A stretch of DNA of 64,000 bases, from assembly GCF_025822605.1 (NCBI RefSeq), contig NZ_JACKTY010000033.1, positions 248,509 through 312,508 on the forward strand, written 5' to 3'. Below are positions 24,618 to 33,530 of this stretch, piece after piece. The notes below the pieces were generated by a model that had not been told where the DNA came from, searched no databases, and saw nothing but the letters and a program-made list of their open reading frames with translations. Each line of letters begins with the position of its first letter. Within the stretch, counting starts at the first letter, position 1. The DNA is from Mycolicibacterium komossense (lineage in GTDB: Bacteria; Actinomycetota; Actinomycetes; Mycobacteriales; Mycobacteriaceae). The position numbers and the translations under genes were made by a program.

Positions 24618-25319
24618 TCACAGCCGGCGGGTCAGCGCGTCGGCGGCCGCCAATAGGTCGGCAGCCCACCGGGCTCCGGGTCGCCGGCCCATCCGGTCGA
24701 TCGGGCCGGATACCGATACGGCGGCGATCACCGCACCGCTGCGGTCGCGCACCGGCGCCGAGACACTGGCCACACCCGGTTCGCGCTCGGCCGCGCTTTG
24801 CGCCCAGCCCCGCCGGCGGACCTCGGCCAAGCTGCGTTCGGTGAATTTGGCACCCGGCAGCACATCCTGCTGGGTGGCCGAATCACTGTATGCCAGAAGC
24901 ACTTTGGCGCCGGAACCGGCTGTCATCGGCATCCTGGTGCCGACGGGCACGGTATCGCGAAGCCCCGCAGGCGGTTCAAGGGCCGCGACACAGATTCGCG
25001 ACGTGCCCTCGCGACGGTAGATCTGCACGCTCTCGCCGGTGATCTCGCGCAATCTCGGTAACACCACGGCGCCGGCGGCGACCAGTGGATCGTTGATCTG
25101 GCCGGCCAGCTCAGTGATCCCGGGGCCCAGTCGCCAGCGGCCCTCACTATCGCGAGCCAGCAGTCGATGAACTTCCAGACCGGCGGCGAGGCGGTGCGCG
25201 GTGGCCCGGGGCAGTCCGGTCCGCTGACACAGTTCGGCCAGGCCGCAGGGCGACTCGGCAATCACATGCAGCACGGTCACCGCTTTGTCGAGAACGCCGA
25301 TACCGCTATCCTGTCTCAC
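24618..25319 (-). CDS. IclR-family regulator divergent from leuCD (LtbR/NdgR type)
   Basis: 233 aa. The N-terminal winged helix (GLAELCQRTGLPRATAHRLA) is followed by the IclR effector domain (MTAGSGAKVLLAYSD, GWAQSAAEREPGVASVSAPV). An IclR protein divergent from leuC is conserved in actinobacteria: M. tuberculosis Rv2989, Corynebacterium LtbR and Streptomyces NdgR, which control leuCD. The same role is inferred here. GTG start at 25319; a TAGTAT -10 box 6 nt upstream suggests a leaderless mRNA. Confidence 0.88.
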   Translation of the reverse strand: MRQDSGIGVLDKAVTVLHVIAESPCGLAELCQRTGLPRATAHRLAAGLEVHRLLARDSEGRWRLGPGITELAGQINDPLVAAGAVVLPRLREITGESVQIYRREGTSRICVAALEPPAGLRDTVPVGTRMPMTAGSGAKVLLAYSDSATQQDVLPGAKFTERSLAEVRRRGWAQSAAEREPGVASVSAPVRDRSGAVIAAVSVSGPIDRMGRRPGARWAADLLAAADALTRRL

Positions 25320-25325
25320 AGAGAG

Positions 25326-25331
25326 ATACTA
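25326..25331 (-). promoter_or_regulatory. -10 box of the IclR gene, leaderless arrangement
   Basis: TAGTAT on the minus strand, 6 nt before the GTG start codon. The 92-bp region between the IclR gene and leuC must also hold the leuC promoter and any LtbR-type operator; I see no obvious dyad. Confidence 0.6.
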
Positions 25332-25411
25332 GCTTCCCGAATGCTGAGATCGCCAGCCCCGACGATTCAGCGAGCCCGCGGGAAACCGAGAACTACTCGA
25401 ATCGAGATGTG

Positions 25412-26833
25412 ATGGCCAACAAAGACAAGCAACCACGAACCATGGCCGAAAAGGTCTGGGCGGACCACGTCGTCGCCTCAGCCGACGGCGAACCCGACCT
25501 GATCTATATCGACCTACACCTTGTGCACGAGGTCACCAGCCCGCAGGCGTTCGACGGTCTGCGGCTCGCGGGTCGGCCGGTGCACCGCCCGGATCTGACG
25601 ATCGCCACCGAGGACCACAACGTGCCGACGGTCGACATCGACAAGCCGATCGCAGACCCGGTCTCGCGCACTCAGGTCGAGACGTTGCGGCGCAATTGCG
25701 AAGAGTTCGGCATCCGGCTGCACCCGATGGGCGATGTCGAGCAGGGCATCGTGCACATCATCGGTCCGCAACTGGGACTGACCCAGCCGGGAATGACGGT
25801 GGTGTGCGGTGACAGTCACACCTCGACCCATGGTGCGTTCGGCGCACTGGCGATGGGGATCGGCACCTCAGAGGTCGAACATGTGCTCGCCACGCAGACT
25901 CTGCCGCTGCGGCCGTTCAAGACGATGGCGATCAACGTGGACGGTCAACTGCCGCCCGGAGTCACCGCCAAGGACATCATCCTGGCCGTGATCGCCAAGA
26001 TCGGCACCGGCGGCGGCCAGGGCCACGTCCTGGAGTACCGGGGCAGCGCCATCGAGGCGTTGTCGATGGAAGGCCGGATGACGGTGTGCAACATGAGCAT
26101 CGAAGCCGGCGCCCGGGCGGGCCTGGTGGCGCCTGACGAGACGACCTACGCCTACCTCAAAGGTCGGCCACATGCGCCGACGGGTGCGGACTGGGACAAC
26201 GCGGTGGCGGCGTGGGATCAGCTACGCACCGACGAGGGCGCGGAGTTCGACACGGAGATCTACATCGACGCCGCGACGCTGAGTCCATTCGTCACCTGGG
26301 GAACCAATCCCGGCCAAGGCGTCCCGCTGTCGGCGGCAGTGCCGGACCCGGAGCTGATGACCGACGACGGTGCCAAGCAGTCCGCCGAGAAGGCGTTGAC
26401 CTACATGGATTTATCTCCGGGACAACCGATGCGCGATATCGCGGTGGATGCAGTCTTCGTCGGTTCGTGCACCAACGGCCGGATCGAGGACCTGCGGGTT
26501 GTCGCCGAAGTGCTGCGCGACCGGAAAGTGGCCGACGGAGTCCGGATGCTCATAGTTCCCGGCTCGATGCGGGTCAAGGCCCAGGCTGAATCCGAAGGGC
26601 TCGTTGAGATCTTCACTGCCGCGGGCGCGGAGTGGCGGCAAGCGGGATGCTCGATGTGCCTTGGCATGAATCCCGATCAGCTGGCGCCGGGCGAGCGGTG
26701 CGCATCGACGTCCAACCGAAACTTCGAGGGCCGCCAGGGCAAGGGTGGGCGTACCCATCTGGTTTCGCCTGCGGTCGCCGCAGCCACCGCGGTGCGCGGA
26801 ACCCTGTCGTCACCAGCCGATCTGAGCAGGTAG
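25412..26833 (+). CDS. leuC: 3-isopropylmalate dehydratase large subunit
   Basis: Aconitase-superfamily [4Fe-4S] enzyme that with LeuD isomerises 2- to 3-isopropylmalate. About 473 aa. Motifs: DLHLVHEVTSPQAF, VCGDSHTSTHGAFGALA, cluster ligands in VGSCTNGRIEDL and GCSMCLGMNPD, and TSNRNFEGRQG. ATG 25412 chosen; a GTG at 25409 would add one residue. leuD follows 11 bp later. The pair is separate from leuB, 20 kb away. Confidence 0.96.
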   Translation: MANKDKQPRTMAEKVWADHVVASADGEPDLIYIDLHLVHEVTSPQAFDGLRLAGRPVHRPDLTIATEDHNVPTVDIDKPIADPVSRTQVETLRRNCEEFGIRLHPMGDVEQGIVHIIGPQLGLTQPGMTVVCGDSHTSTHGAFGALAMGIGTSEVEHVLATQTLPLRPFKTMAINVDGQLPPGVTAKDIILAVIAKIGTGGGQGHVLEYRGSAIEALSMEGRMTVCNMSIEAGARAGLVAPDETTYAYLKGRPHAPTGADWDNAVAAWDQLRTDEGAEFDTEIYIDAATLSPFVTWGTNPGQGVPLSAAVPDPELMTDDGAKQSAEKALTYMDLSPGQPMRDIAVDAVFVGSCTNGRIEDLRVVAEVLRDRKVADGVRMLIVPGSMRVKAQAESEGLVEIFTAAGAEWRQAGCSMCLGMNPDQLAPGERCASTSNRNFEGRQGKGGRTHLVSPAVAAATAVRGTLSSPADLSR

Positions 26834-26844
26834 AGGAGAAACCT

Positions 26845-27441
26845 ATGAAAGCCTTCCATACCCATACCGGGATCGGGGTCCCCCTGCGGCGATCCAATGT
26901 GGACACCGATCAGATCATTCCTGCGGTGTACCTGAAGCGGGTTACCCGAACGGGTTTCGAGGACGGATTGTTCGCCGCGTGGCGCAACGACCCGAGTTTC
27001 ATTCTGAATCTGAGTCCGTTCGACAAAGGCTCGGTGTTGGTCGCCGGACCCGACTTCGGCACGGGTTCGTCGCGCGAGCACGCCGTGTGGGCGCTCATGG
27101 ACTACGGATTCCGGGTGGTTATCTCGTCGAGGTTCGCGGACATTTTTCGCGGCAACGCCGGAAAGGCGGGGCTGTTGGCTGCCGAAGTCGCCCAAGATGA
27201 CGTCGAACTTCTTTGGAAGTTGATCGAGCAGAGCCCGGGCTTGGAAATCACTGTGAACCTTCAAGATCGGAATATCACCGCGGGAACAGTGGTGGTGCCG
27301 TTCACGATTGACGACTACACCGCGTGGCGACTGACCGAAGGACTTGACGATATAGGCCTTACGCTGCGGAAACTCGAATCAATCCAGGCATATGAAGCGG
27401 CCCGTCCGACCTGGAAGCCGCGGACTCTTCCGGTGCCCTGA
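26845..27441 (+). CDS. leuD: 3-isopropylmalate dehydratase small subunit
   Basis: 198 aa swivelling domain that partners LeuC. It shows the family start HTHTGIGVPLRRSNVDTDQI, GPDFGTGSSREHAVWAL and the VVISSRFADIFRGNAGK segment. A GAGGAGAA ribosome-binding site precedes ATG 26845. Followed by 210 bp containing a short C6-AA-G6 dyad at 27510-27523 and the hupB promoter region, in which a TAGGGT near 27593 is the best -10 candidate. Confidence 0.96.
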   Translation: MKAFHTHTGIGVPLRRSNVDTDQIIPAVYLKRVTRTGFEDGLFAAWRNDPSFILNLSPFDKGSVLVAGPDFGTGSSREHAVWALMDYGFRVVISSRFADIFRGNAGKAGLLAAEVAQDDVELLWKLIEQSPGLEITVNLQDRNITAGTVVVPFTIDDYTAWRLTEGLDDIGLTLRKLESIQAYEAARPTWKPRTLPVP

Positions 27442-27651
27442 CGGGGTCCCTGGGCGTCTGAGATACCCGAATTCGCGTCACTCTGAGGGGAACTCAGGAC
27501 CGGTTCCGACCCCCCAAGGGGGGCAACCTGATTGCGAAAAACACCGTTAGCAATGGCTGAAATTGCGCGTGGCTCTTGGATATCAGCCGTATTAGGGTTT
27601 AACGTGTCCTCTAGTCGGTCCAAGTAGGACCACTGGCTTCGGAGGTTTTGC

Positions 27652-28389
27652 ATGAACAAAGCAGAGCTCATCGACGTACTCACGGAGAAGTTGGGCTCGG
27701 ATCGTCGGCAGGCTACCGCTGCCGTCGAGAACGTTGTCGACACCATCGTGCGTGCGGTTCACAAGGGCGACAGCGTCACAATCACCGGCTTCGGTGTCTT
27801 CGAGCAGCGCAAGCGCGCTGCTCGCGTCGCACGCAATCCGCGGACCGGCGAGACCGTAAAGGTGAAGCCGACTTCCGTGCCCGCTTTCCGCCCCGGTGCG
27901 CAATTCAAAGCGGTTGTGTCTGGCTCACAGCGCCTTCCGGCTGACGGTCCTGCCGTCAAGCGTGGCGTCGTGGCCGGCCCGGCCAAGAGGGCAGGGGCGG
28001 CGAAGGCAACAAAGGCTGCAGCCAAGAAGGCTCCGGCCAAGAAGGCCGCCGTCAAGGCCGCACCGGTCAAGAAGGCCGTAGTCGCCAAGAAGGCGCCCGT
28101 TGCCAAGAAGGCTCCGGTCGCCAAGAAGGCTCCGGTCGCCAAGAAGGCTCCGGTCGCCAAGAAGGCTCCGGTCGCCAAGAAGGCGCCCGCGACCAAGGCT
28201 CCGGTCGCCAAGAAGGCCGCAACCAAGGCTGCTCCGGTGAAGAAGGCTGTCACCAAGGCGCCCGCCAAGAAGGCGCCCGTCGCCAAGAAGGCGCCGGTCA
28301 AGAAGGCCGCGACCAAGGCTCCGGTGAAGAAGGCTGCCGTCAAGGCTCCTGTCGCCAAGAAGGCGCCGGCCAAGAAGGGCCGCAAGTAG
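27652..28389 (+). CDS. hupB: HU-type nucleoid protein with long Lys/Ala/Pro tail (HupB)
   Basis: 245 aa. Residues 1-90 are a normal HU domain (MNKAELIDVLTEKLG ... VTITGFGVFEQRKRAARVARN). Residues from about 105 to the end form the histone-H1-like tail of AKKAP/AVAKK repeats characteristic of mycobacterial HupB, which compacts DNA and is heavily acetylated and methylated in studied species. The AAKK/PVAKK units arise from an 18-bp DNA repeat. A GGAGG site precedes ATG 27652; a perfect hairpin terminator follows the stop. Confidence 0.97.
   Translation: MNKAELIDVLTEKLGSDRRQATAAVENVVDTIVRAVHKGDSVTITGFGVFEQRKRAARVARNPRTGETVKVKPTSVPAFRPGAQFKAVVSGSQRLPADGPAVKRGVVAGPAKRAGAAKATKAAAKKAPAKKAAVKAAPVKKAVVAKKAPVAKKAPVAKKAPVAKKAPVAKKAPVAKKAPATKAPVAKKAATKAAPVKKAVTKAPAKKAPVAKKAPVKKAATKAPVKKAAVKAPVAKKAPAKKGRK
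28111..28182 (+). repeat. Four exact 18-bp tandem repeats in hupB
   Basis: GCTCCGGTCGCCAAGAAG occurs four times without change (encoding APVAKK), preceded by a diverged unit at 28093-28110. Perfect identity at third positions implies recent expansion by slippage, so copy number may vary between strains. Confidence 0.9.
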
Positions 28390-28400
28390 CTCTGAACTCA

Positions 28401-28435
28401 AATACGCCGCGGGACCATCGGTCCCGCGGCGTATT
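28401..28435. terminator. hupB/mutT1 bidirectional terminator
   Basis: A 16-bp perfect stem (28401-28416 with 28420-28435) with a 3-nt loop. It begins 12 nt after the hupB stop and ends 17 nt before the convergent mutT1 stop. The AATA/TATT ends give short A and T tracts on each strand. Confidence 0.92.
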
Positions 28436-28451
28436 TCGGTGTCAGGACTGG

Positions 28452-29369
28452 TTATCGCTCGCTGGCCAGCGGACTGCTGACGTGGTCGGCTGCCACCAGG
28501 CGTCGTCCCGACAGGGATAGCACCCACACGCTGCCTTTGCGATTGCGCGACTTGTCCGGGCGGACGCCGTCGCGGTCACACCACCACTGGATCAGATCGG
28601 GAATCACCCTGCCCTGGGTGCAGATGACGCGGGTGCCGGGCTTGTCCGCGATGTCCAGCACGCGTTGGCGAGTGCGCTTGTGATTACTGGCATACGACTC
28701 CTCGGTCAACACCGGTTCGTCGCGAATAGTCACACCAAGTTCCTCGGCCAACGGCTCGATGGTCTGGTGGCAACGGGTACGGGCGGCGGCGTGCAGATCG
28801 GTGGCGCCGAACGCCAACAGCAGGCCGACCAGCGATTCCGCTTGGGCCCGCCCGTGTTTGTCCAGCGGTCGTTTGCGGTCATCACCCTTGTAGCGGCTTT
28901 TGCGGCCGGCCGTCCCGTGTCGCACGATCAGCAGCGTCTTGGTGTCCGCGGGCTGTTTGGTGAACCGGCGCAATACCTTCCGATCGTGCGGGTAGCCCAC
29001 CTGGATCATCGCCTCGGAGACAGGCAGCCAGACCAACTTGTCCACCTCGTCGTTGGGGGTGAAGTCGGCCTCGATCTCGGCGGTTGGGCCGGCTACCCGT
29101 GCGGACCAGTACCAGACCTTTTTGGTGCCACCCTCGATCGGATAGCTGACGGACATCAGCCGTCGCCCCAGCACCGACGGCAGCCCGGTCTCTTCCTGGA
29201 TTTCGCGTACCGCTGTCACCGGCTCTATCTCACCCGGATCGACCTTGCCCTTGGGCAGGGACCAGTCGTCGTAGCGCGGGCGATGGATGACTGCCACCTC
29301 TGTGCCGGCTGCGCCGGGTCGCCATAAGACAGCCCCGGCCGCAAGTACAGGTTTAGTCCGTTCTGGCAC
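28452..29369 (-). CDS. mutT1: Nudix hydrolase with C-terminal histidine phosphatase domain (MutT1)
   Basis: 305 aa. The N-terminal Nudix box is intact (GKVDPGEIEPVTAVREIQEE-TG), within RPRYDDWSLPKGK. The C-terminal half begins LLIVRHGTAG, the RHG motif of histidine phosphatases. This two-domain layout is that of mycobacterial MutT1, which hydrolyses 8-oxo-dGTP/GTP and diadenosine polyphosphates and sanitises the nucleotide pool. GTG 29369 is the start, with AGGAG 6 nt upstream; the open frame to 29528 overlaps ppk1 and is spurious. It lies 53 bp downstream of ppk1. Confidence 0.93.
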   Translation of the reverse strand: MPERTKPVLAAGAVLWRPGAAGTEVAVIHRPRYDDWSLPKGKVDPGEIEPVTAVREIQEETGLPSVLGRRLMSVSYPIEGGTKKVWYWSARVAGPTAEIEADFTPNDEVDKLVWLPVSEAMIQVGYPHDRKVLRRFTKQPADTKTLLIVRHGTAGRKSRYKGDDRKRPLDKHGRAQAESLVGLLLAFGATDLHAAARTRCHQTIEPLAEELGVTIRDEPVLTEESYASNHKRTRQRVLDIADKPGTRVICTQGRVIPDLIQWWCDRDGVRPDKSRNRKGSVWVLSLSGRRLVAADHVSSPLASER

Positions 29370-29422
29370 CTCAACTCCTGCAGGTCTATTCGGTTGAAGC
29401 GCAATCGAGACGCCCGGCCAAG

Positions 29423-31633
29423 TCAGTGATTCCGGTGCTTGTCCATCAGGTAGGCCTGGTGGTCGCGCACGGTCTGCCCCTCCTGCGGAGACGCTGTCCA
29501 ACGGCCGTCGGGTCCCAGCTCCCAGCATCGGGTGGCGGGATCCATGGCCGATTCGAACATGTCGTCCAACGCAGCGGTCAGTCTCGGATCCTTGACTTGA
29601 GCCATCACCTCGACGCGCCGGTCGAGATTACGATGCATCATGTCGGCGCTGCCGATCCAGAACTCGTCGATGGCGCGGAAGTGAATAGTTCGCGAGTGTT
29701 CGAGGAAGCGGCCGAGAATTGAGCGGACCGTGATGTTCTCGGAGTAACCGTCGGCGCCGGGCCGTAGTGCGCAGATGCCCCGCACCACCACCTCGATCTT
29801 GACCCCGGCCTGCGAGGCCCGATACAGCGCGTCGATGACCTGCTCGTCGACGAGGGCGTTGGCCTTCAACCGGATCCGTGCGTCGGCACCGTCACGGGCC
29901 GCCGCCACCTCACGTTCGATCCGCTCGATGATGCCCTTGCGCACACTGTGGGGAGCCACCAGCAGATTCCGGTAGGTGACCTTGCGGGAGTAGCCCGTCA
30001 GTGAGTTGAACAGGTCAGTCAGGTCGGCACCGATGTCGGGGGAGGCCGTCAGCAGGCCGACATCTTCGTAGAGCCGCGCGGTCTTCGGGTTGTAGTTGCC
30101 CGTCCCGATGTGGCAGTACCGCCGGATCGTCGAACCCTCGCGCCGCACGACCAGACAGGTCTTGCAGTGCGTCTTGAGTCCGATCAATCCGTAGACGACG
30201 TGCACGCCCGCCTGCTCCAGCGCTCTGGCCCACTTGATGTTGGCCTGCTCGTCGAAGCGGGCCTTGATCTCGACCAGTGCCACGACCTGCTTACCGGCTT
30301 CGGCCGCGTCGATGAGGGCGTTGACAATGGGGGAGTCGCCGGATGTGCGATACAGAGTTTGCTTGATCGCCAGCACATTCGGATCGGCTGCGGCCTGTTC
30401 GATGAACCGTTGCACAGTGGTCGAGAACGAGTCGTACGGGTGGTGCACCAGCACATCCCCGTCGCGCAGCGTGGAGAAGATGCTCTTGGGGGTCTCCCGC
30501 TCACCGAATGCCGGCGGGGTTGCCGGTACGAAGGTCGGATCCTTGAGCTTCGGGCGGTCGACGCCGTAGATCTGCCACAGCGAGGACAGATCCAGCAGGC
30601 CCGGAACCTCGATCACGTCACCGGGATTGACGTCGAGCTCACGCAACAACAACTCCAGCATGTTCTCGGTCATATCGTCGGCGACCTCGAGCCGCACCGG
30701 CGAACCGAACCGCCGGCGAGCAAGCTCGCGTTCGAGCGCCTTCAGCAGATCTTCGTCGCGGTCCTCTTCGACCTCGAAGTCGGCGTTGCGGGTGATCCGG
30801 AAGGCATGGTGCTCGACGATCTCCAAACCCGGGAACAACACGGAGAGGAACGCCGCGATCAGTTCTTCCATCGGCAGGAACCGGACGACATCGTGTGTGT
30901 CGATGCCGCCGCTGTTAGCTCCGTCACCCTTGGGGCGGCCGTCGAGTTGCACGAAACGATCGACGTTGTCGGGGACCTTGATCCTCGCGAAATGCTGTGT
31001 GCCGTCTTCAGGCTGGCGCACGGTGATGGCCAGGTTGAGGCTCAGGCCACTCACGAACGGGAACGGGTGCGCGGGGTCGACGGCCAATGGGGTCAGCACG
31101 GGGAAGACCTGTTCGTGGAAATACGTCGAGAGCCTGCTGCGCTCGCCGTCGTTGAGGTCAGCCCAGTTGACCACCAAGATGCCTTCGTCGGCCAGCGCCG
31201 GTCGGACCGAGTCGAGAAAAACGCGGGCATGCCTGCTGGCGATCTGCTGAGTGCGCTCGCCGATCCGGCGCAGCTGTTCGCGCGGAGACAGCCCGTCGGC
31301 GCTGCGGACCGAAAGGCCCATCTCGTCGCGGCGTTTGAGCCCGGCGACCCGCACCATGTAGAACTCGTCGAGGTTGGACGAGAAGATCGCGAGGAACTTG
31401 GCGCGCTCCAACAGCGGCAGCGATGTGTCTGCGGCCAGGGCGAGTACGCGGGCATTGAAGTCCAGCCAACTCAGCTCGCGATTGAGATACCGATCCTCGG
31501 GCAGTGGATCCTGCTCCTGGAGGCTGGTCGCCGCAGGTGGAGCCTCCGGTGCGGGGTTACCGGCCTGCCAACCGTCCTCGCCGGAAGCTGCATCGGTCTC
31601 GGTCGCATCGGTGTCGGTCACACCCGTGATCAT
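29423..31633 (-). CDS. ppk1: Polyphosphate kinase 1
   Basis: 736 aa. Reversible synthesis of polyphosphate from ATP. Sequence markers: PEDRYLNRELSWLDFNARVLALA, the phosphohistidine region RRYCHIGTGNYNP, YSRKVTYRNLLVAPHSVR, and C-terminal HRNLDRRVEVMAQV. The first 45 residues are an acidic Ala/Glu-rich extension. mutT1 follows in the same direction, as in M. tuberculosis Rv2984-Rv2985. Confidence 0.96.
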   Translation of the reverse strand: MITGVTDTDATETDAASGEDGWQAGNPAPEAPPAATSLQEQDPLPEDRYLNRELSWLDFNARVLALAADTSLPLLERAKFLAIFSSNLDEFYMVRVAGLKRRDEMGLSVRSADGLSPREQLRRIGERTQQIASRHARVFLDSVRPALADEGILVVNWADLNDGERSRLSTYFHEQVFPVLTPLAVDPAHPFPFVSGLSLNLAITVRQPEDGTQHFARIKVPDNVDRFVQLDGRPKGDGANSGGIDTHDVVRFLPMEELIAAFLSVLFPGLEIVEHHAFRITRNADFEVEEDRDEDLLKALERELARRRFGSPVRLEVADDMTENMLELLLRELDVNPGDVIEVPGLLDLSSLWQIYGVDRPKLKDPTFVPATPPAFGERETPKSIFSTLRDGDVLVHHPYDSFSTTVQRFIEQAAADPNVLAIKQTLYRTSGDSPIVNALIDAAEAGKQVVALVEIKARFDEQANIKWARALEQAGVHVVYGLIGLKTHCKTCLVVRREGSTIRRYCHIGTGNYNPKTARLYEDVGLLTASPDIGADLTDLFNSLTGYSRKVTYRNLLVAPHSVRKGIIERIEREVAAARDGADARIRLKANALVDEQVIDALYRASQAGVKIEVVVRGICALRPGADGYSENITVRSILGRFLEHSRTIHFRAIDEFWIGSADMMHRNLDRRVEVMAQVKDPRLTAALDDMFESAMDPATRCWELGPDGRWTASPQEGQTVRDHQAYLMDKHRNH

Positions 31634-31750
31634 TCCTCATCGCACAAGCCATCGCTAGCGTGTGTCTTCTCCCTGGCACGGCCGGCGGGACATTGATCGA
31701 GCAGAGCGAATGATCGCTCAACGACGTTGCGGCCCTTGTGCACCTGCTGA

Positions 31751-32245
31751 TCAAGGTGTCGTAGTGGCTGTTCTGGTCAGGTGAAACCGGTGCATGTCGT
31801 CATCGATGCCGTCAGCTGTCCAGTTCAAAGCCGAGAAAAACGCGAGCGCCGCCGTGTTCTCGGGGTTGACAAATGCGATCCATCCCCCCGTTTTCGGGTG
31901 ATGCGGCCAGTTGATCGCAGCCCTGAGTGCGGCGCTGCCGATGCGACATCGTCGTCGTGCGGGGTCGACTGCGATATCGGTGATCCCGTGAGTGTGCCCG
32001 GACCGGTCCCACGCGACACCGACCAGCGCGACGGCTGTGCCGTCCGACTGCTCGATGACCAACTGCACGCCATCGTGGTCGGAAGTGACATGGTCGAGCC
32101 ACTCGGTGTCGAGAGGCCCCAGCGCGCTATTTACGGTTTCGTCCTCGAACCAACGCTGCACCCAAGCCCAATCGGACCGTTCGAACCTCCGCGCACGCAG
32201 GCGCTCGGCGCTCGGCGGCAGTGGCGTTCGATCCGGTCTCGACAC
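31751..32245 (-). CDS. GNAT-family N-acetyltransferase
   Basis: 164 aa. The RimJ/RimL-like start RLRARRFERSDWAWVQRWFED leads to the acetyl-CoA region TDIAVDPARRRCRIGSAALRA and ENTAALAFFSAL. The GTG at 32245 is preferred to the TTG at 32275 because GGGAGG lies directly upstream. Substrate unknown. It stands 54 bp downstream of the serine hydrolase gene in the same orientation and could be co-transcribed with it. Confidence 0.8.
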   Translation of the reverse strand: MSRPDRTPLPPSAERLRARRFERSDWAWVQRWFEDETVNSALGPLDTEWLDHVTSDHDGVQLVIEQSDGTAVALVGVAWDRSGHTHGITDIAVDPARRRCRIGSAALRAAINWPHHPKTGGWIAFVNPENTAALAFFSALNWTADGIDDDMHRFHLTRTATTTP

Positions 32246-32299
32246 GGTGATCCTCCCAAATCTGTTGCTTGGCAATGATTTTTGACAACCCGTGGCGGC

Positions 32300-33460
32300 T
32301 CAGTGGTCGCACAGTGCGTAGGTGAGCAGTGTCACGATATCGGGTTGCGCTTCGGGTGCCTGCGTGAACGTGATCGAGACCGCGCGACCTTCGGTCGTTG
32401 CAGCAGAAATTGTGTAGTAGCCGGGGATGGCTCCGGTGTGGCCGATGAGTCTGGCGCCGCAGGGGAGGTCGGTGACATTGATTCCGATGCCGTATCCGGT
32501 TCGGCGGTCTCCGTTGGGGGTGAACTGTTGCATCTGCACCAGCTGGGCGGATTCGACGACTTTGCCGTTCGCCAGGCCGAGGTAGAAGGTGTTGAGATCT
32601 GCGCCGGTGGAGACGATGGCACCCGCCGCCCAGGGAATCGATGGTTCGATCCGGGATGCGTCGGTCACAACACCGTTGTCGTTCTCGTAGCCGTGGGGGT
32701 GCGGGCCCCGAATGCCGAGTTCCCCCGGTGCGGGAAGGTAAGTGTCGTTGAGGCCGAGGGGTTTCAACAGTCGCGTGGTCAGCTCGTCTGCGTAGCTGTT
32801 GCCGGTGATCGTCTCGATCAAGATGCCACCGATGAGATAGTTGGTGTTGGTGTATTTGTACTGGGCTCCCGGAGGGAACTGGGCCGGATACTCGAGCGCG
32901 ACGGCCAACGCCTCGGAGGGTGTCATCGTTCGATGTTCGGCGGCCGCTTTCAGTTCGTCGGTGCGTGGGTCTCCGGAGAATTCGGGGAGACCACTTCGGT
33001 GCTGAAGAATGTGGCGCACAGTGATATTGCGACCGTCCACGCCCTCACCCGAGATCAGTCCAGGTAGATATCTGTCGATGGGGTCGTCCAGATACAGTCT
33101 CCCTTCACTGTTTAGCTGCATCAGTATCGAAGCGGTGAACGACTTGGTGATGCTGCCTATTCGGACCTGTGAGTTCTCCGGCATGGGTTCTCCGGTATCA
33201 CGGTTTCCCACTCCGCTGGTGAGGGTGGTGGTGTGTCCGTCGGCAGTGAGCGTGGCTGTTATGCCCGTCACGCCGGAGTCGACGATCTTGTCGATCTCGG
33301 ATTGCACGGCCGCGTCGCGGCCGGGGGTGAAAGTGGCCGGCTGGGTGAGTGATCTTTCCGAGCTGGTGGCGCAGCCGGTCGGCAAGACGCTGGCAGCTGA
33401 TACGACGACGGCTGTCGTCAGCATCTGGAGGGGCCTGGCTATCGGGGATCCGATCGACAT
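32300..33460 (-). CDS. Serine beta-lactamase-like/DD-peptidase-family lipoprotein
   Basis: 386 aa. A signal peptide ends in a lipobox (VLPTGC). Penicillin-binding fold motifs: SxxK in GSITKSF, YxN in YTNTNY, and HTG near the C-terminus (IGHTGAIPGYY). These belong to the class C beta-lactamase/D-Ala-D-Ala carboxypeptidase/esterase family of exported proteins. ATG 33460 is selected since it starts the signal peptide and has an AAGGAAG site; the upstream extension to 33547 runs into the next gene. Could hydrolyse beta-lactams, peptides or lipid esters; the motifs cannot separate these. Confidence 0.85.
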   Translation of the reverse strand: MSIGSPIARPLQMLTTAVVVSAASVLPTGCATSSERSLTQPATFTPGRDAAVQSEIDKIVDSGVTGITATLTADGHTTTLTSGVGNRDTGEPMPENSQVRIGSITKSFTASILMQLNSEGRLYLDDPIDRYLPGLISGEGVDGRNITVRHILQHRSGLPEFSGDPRTDELKAAAEHRTMTPSEALAVALEYPAQFPPGAQYKYTNTNYLIGGILIETITGNSYADELTTRLLKPLGLNDTYLPAPGELGIRGPHPHGYENDNGVVTDASRIEPSIPWAAGAIVSTGADLNTFYLGLANGKVVESAQLVQMQQFTPNGDRRTGYGIGINVTDLPCGARLIGHTGAIPGYYTISAATTEGRAVSITFTQAPEAQPDIVTLLTYALCDH

Positions 33461-33530
33461 AACGGCAACTTCCTTGTGTCCGGCCACATTCCGGGTATCG
33501 GTCGGCAACGACGGCGGGGGTTCGTGCGCT

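Noticed and set aside
25320..25411. Leader-peptide attenuator or T-box ahead of leuC
   Set aside because: The 92-bp region is too short, has no run of leucine codons in a small frame and no clear alternative hairpins; control by the divergent IclR protein is more likely.
27510..27523. C6-AA-G6 dyad downstream of leuD as a terminator
   Set aside because: The 2-nt gap leaves too small a loop for a stable hairpin beyond about five pairs, and no T-tract follows; not listed as a feature.
27990..28390. Short regular repeats suggesting a CRISPR array
   Set aside because: The repeats are contiguous 18-bp coding units of the HupB tail with no spacers and stay in frame. I saw no CRISPR array or cas gene anywhere in the window.
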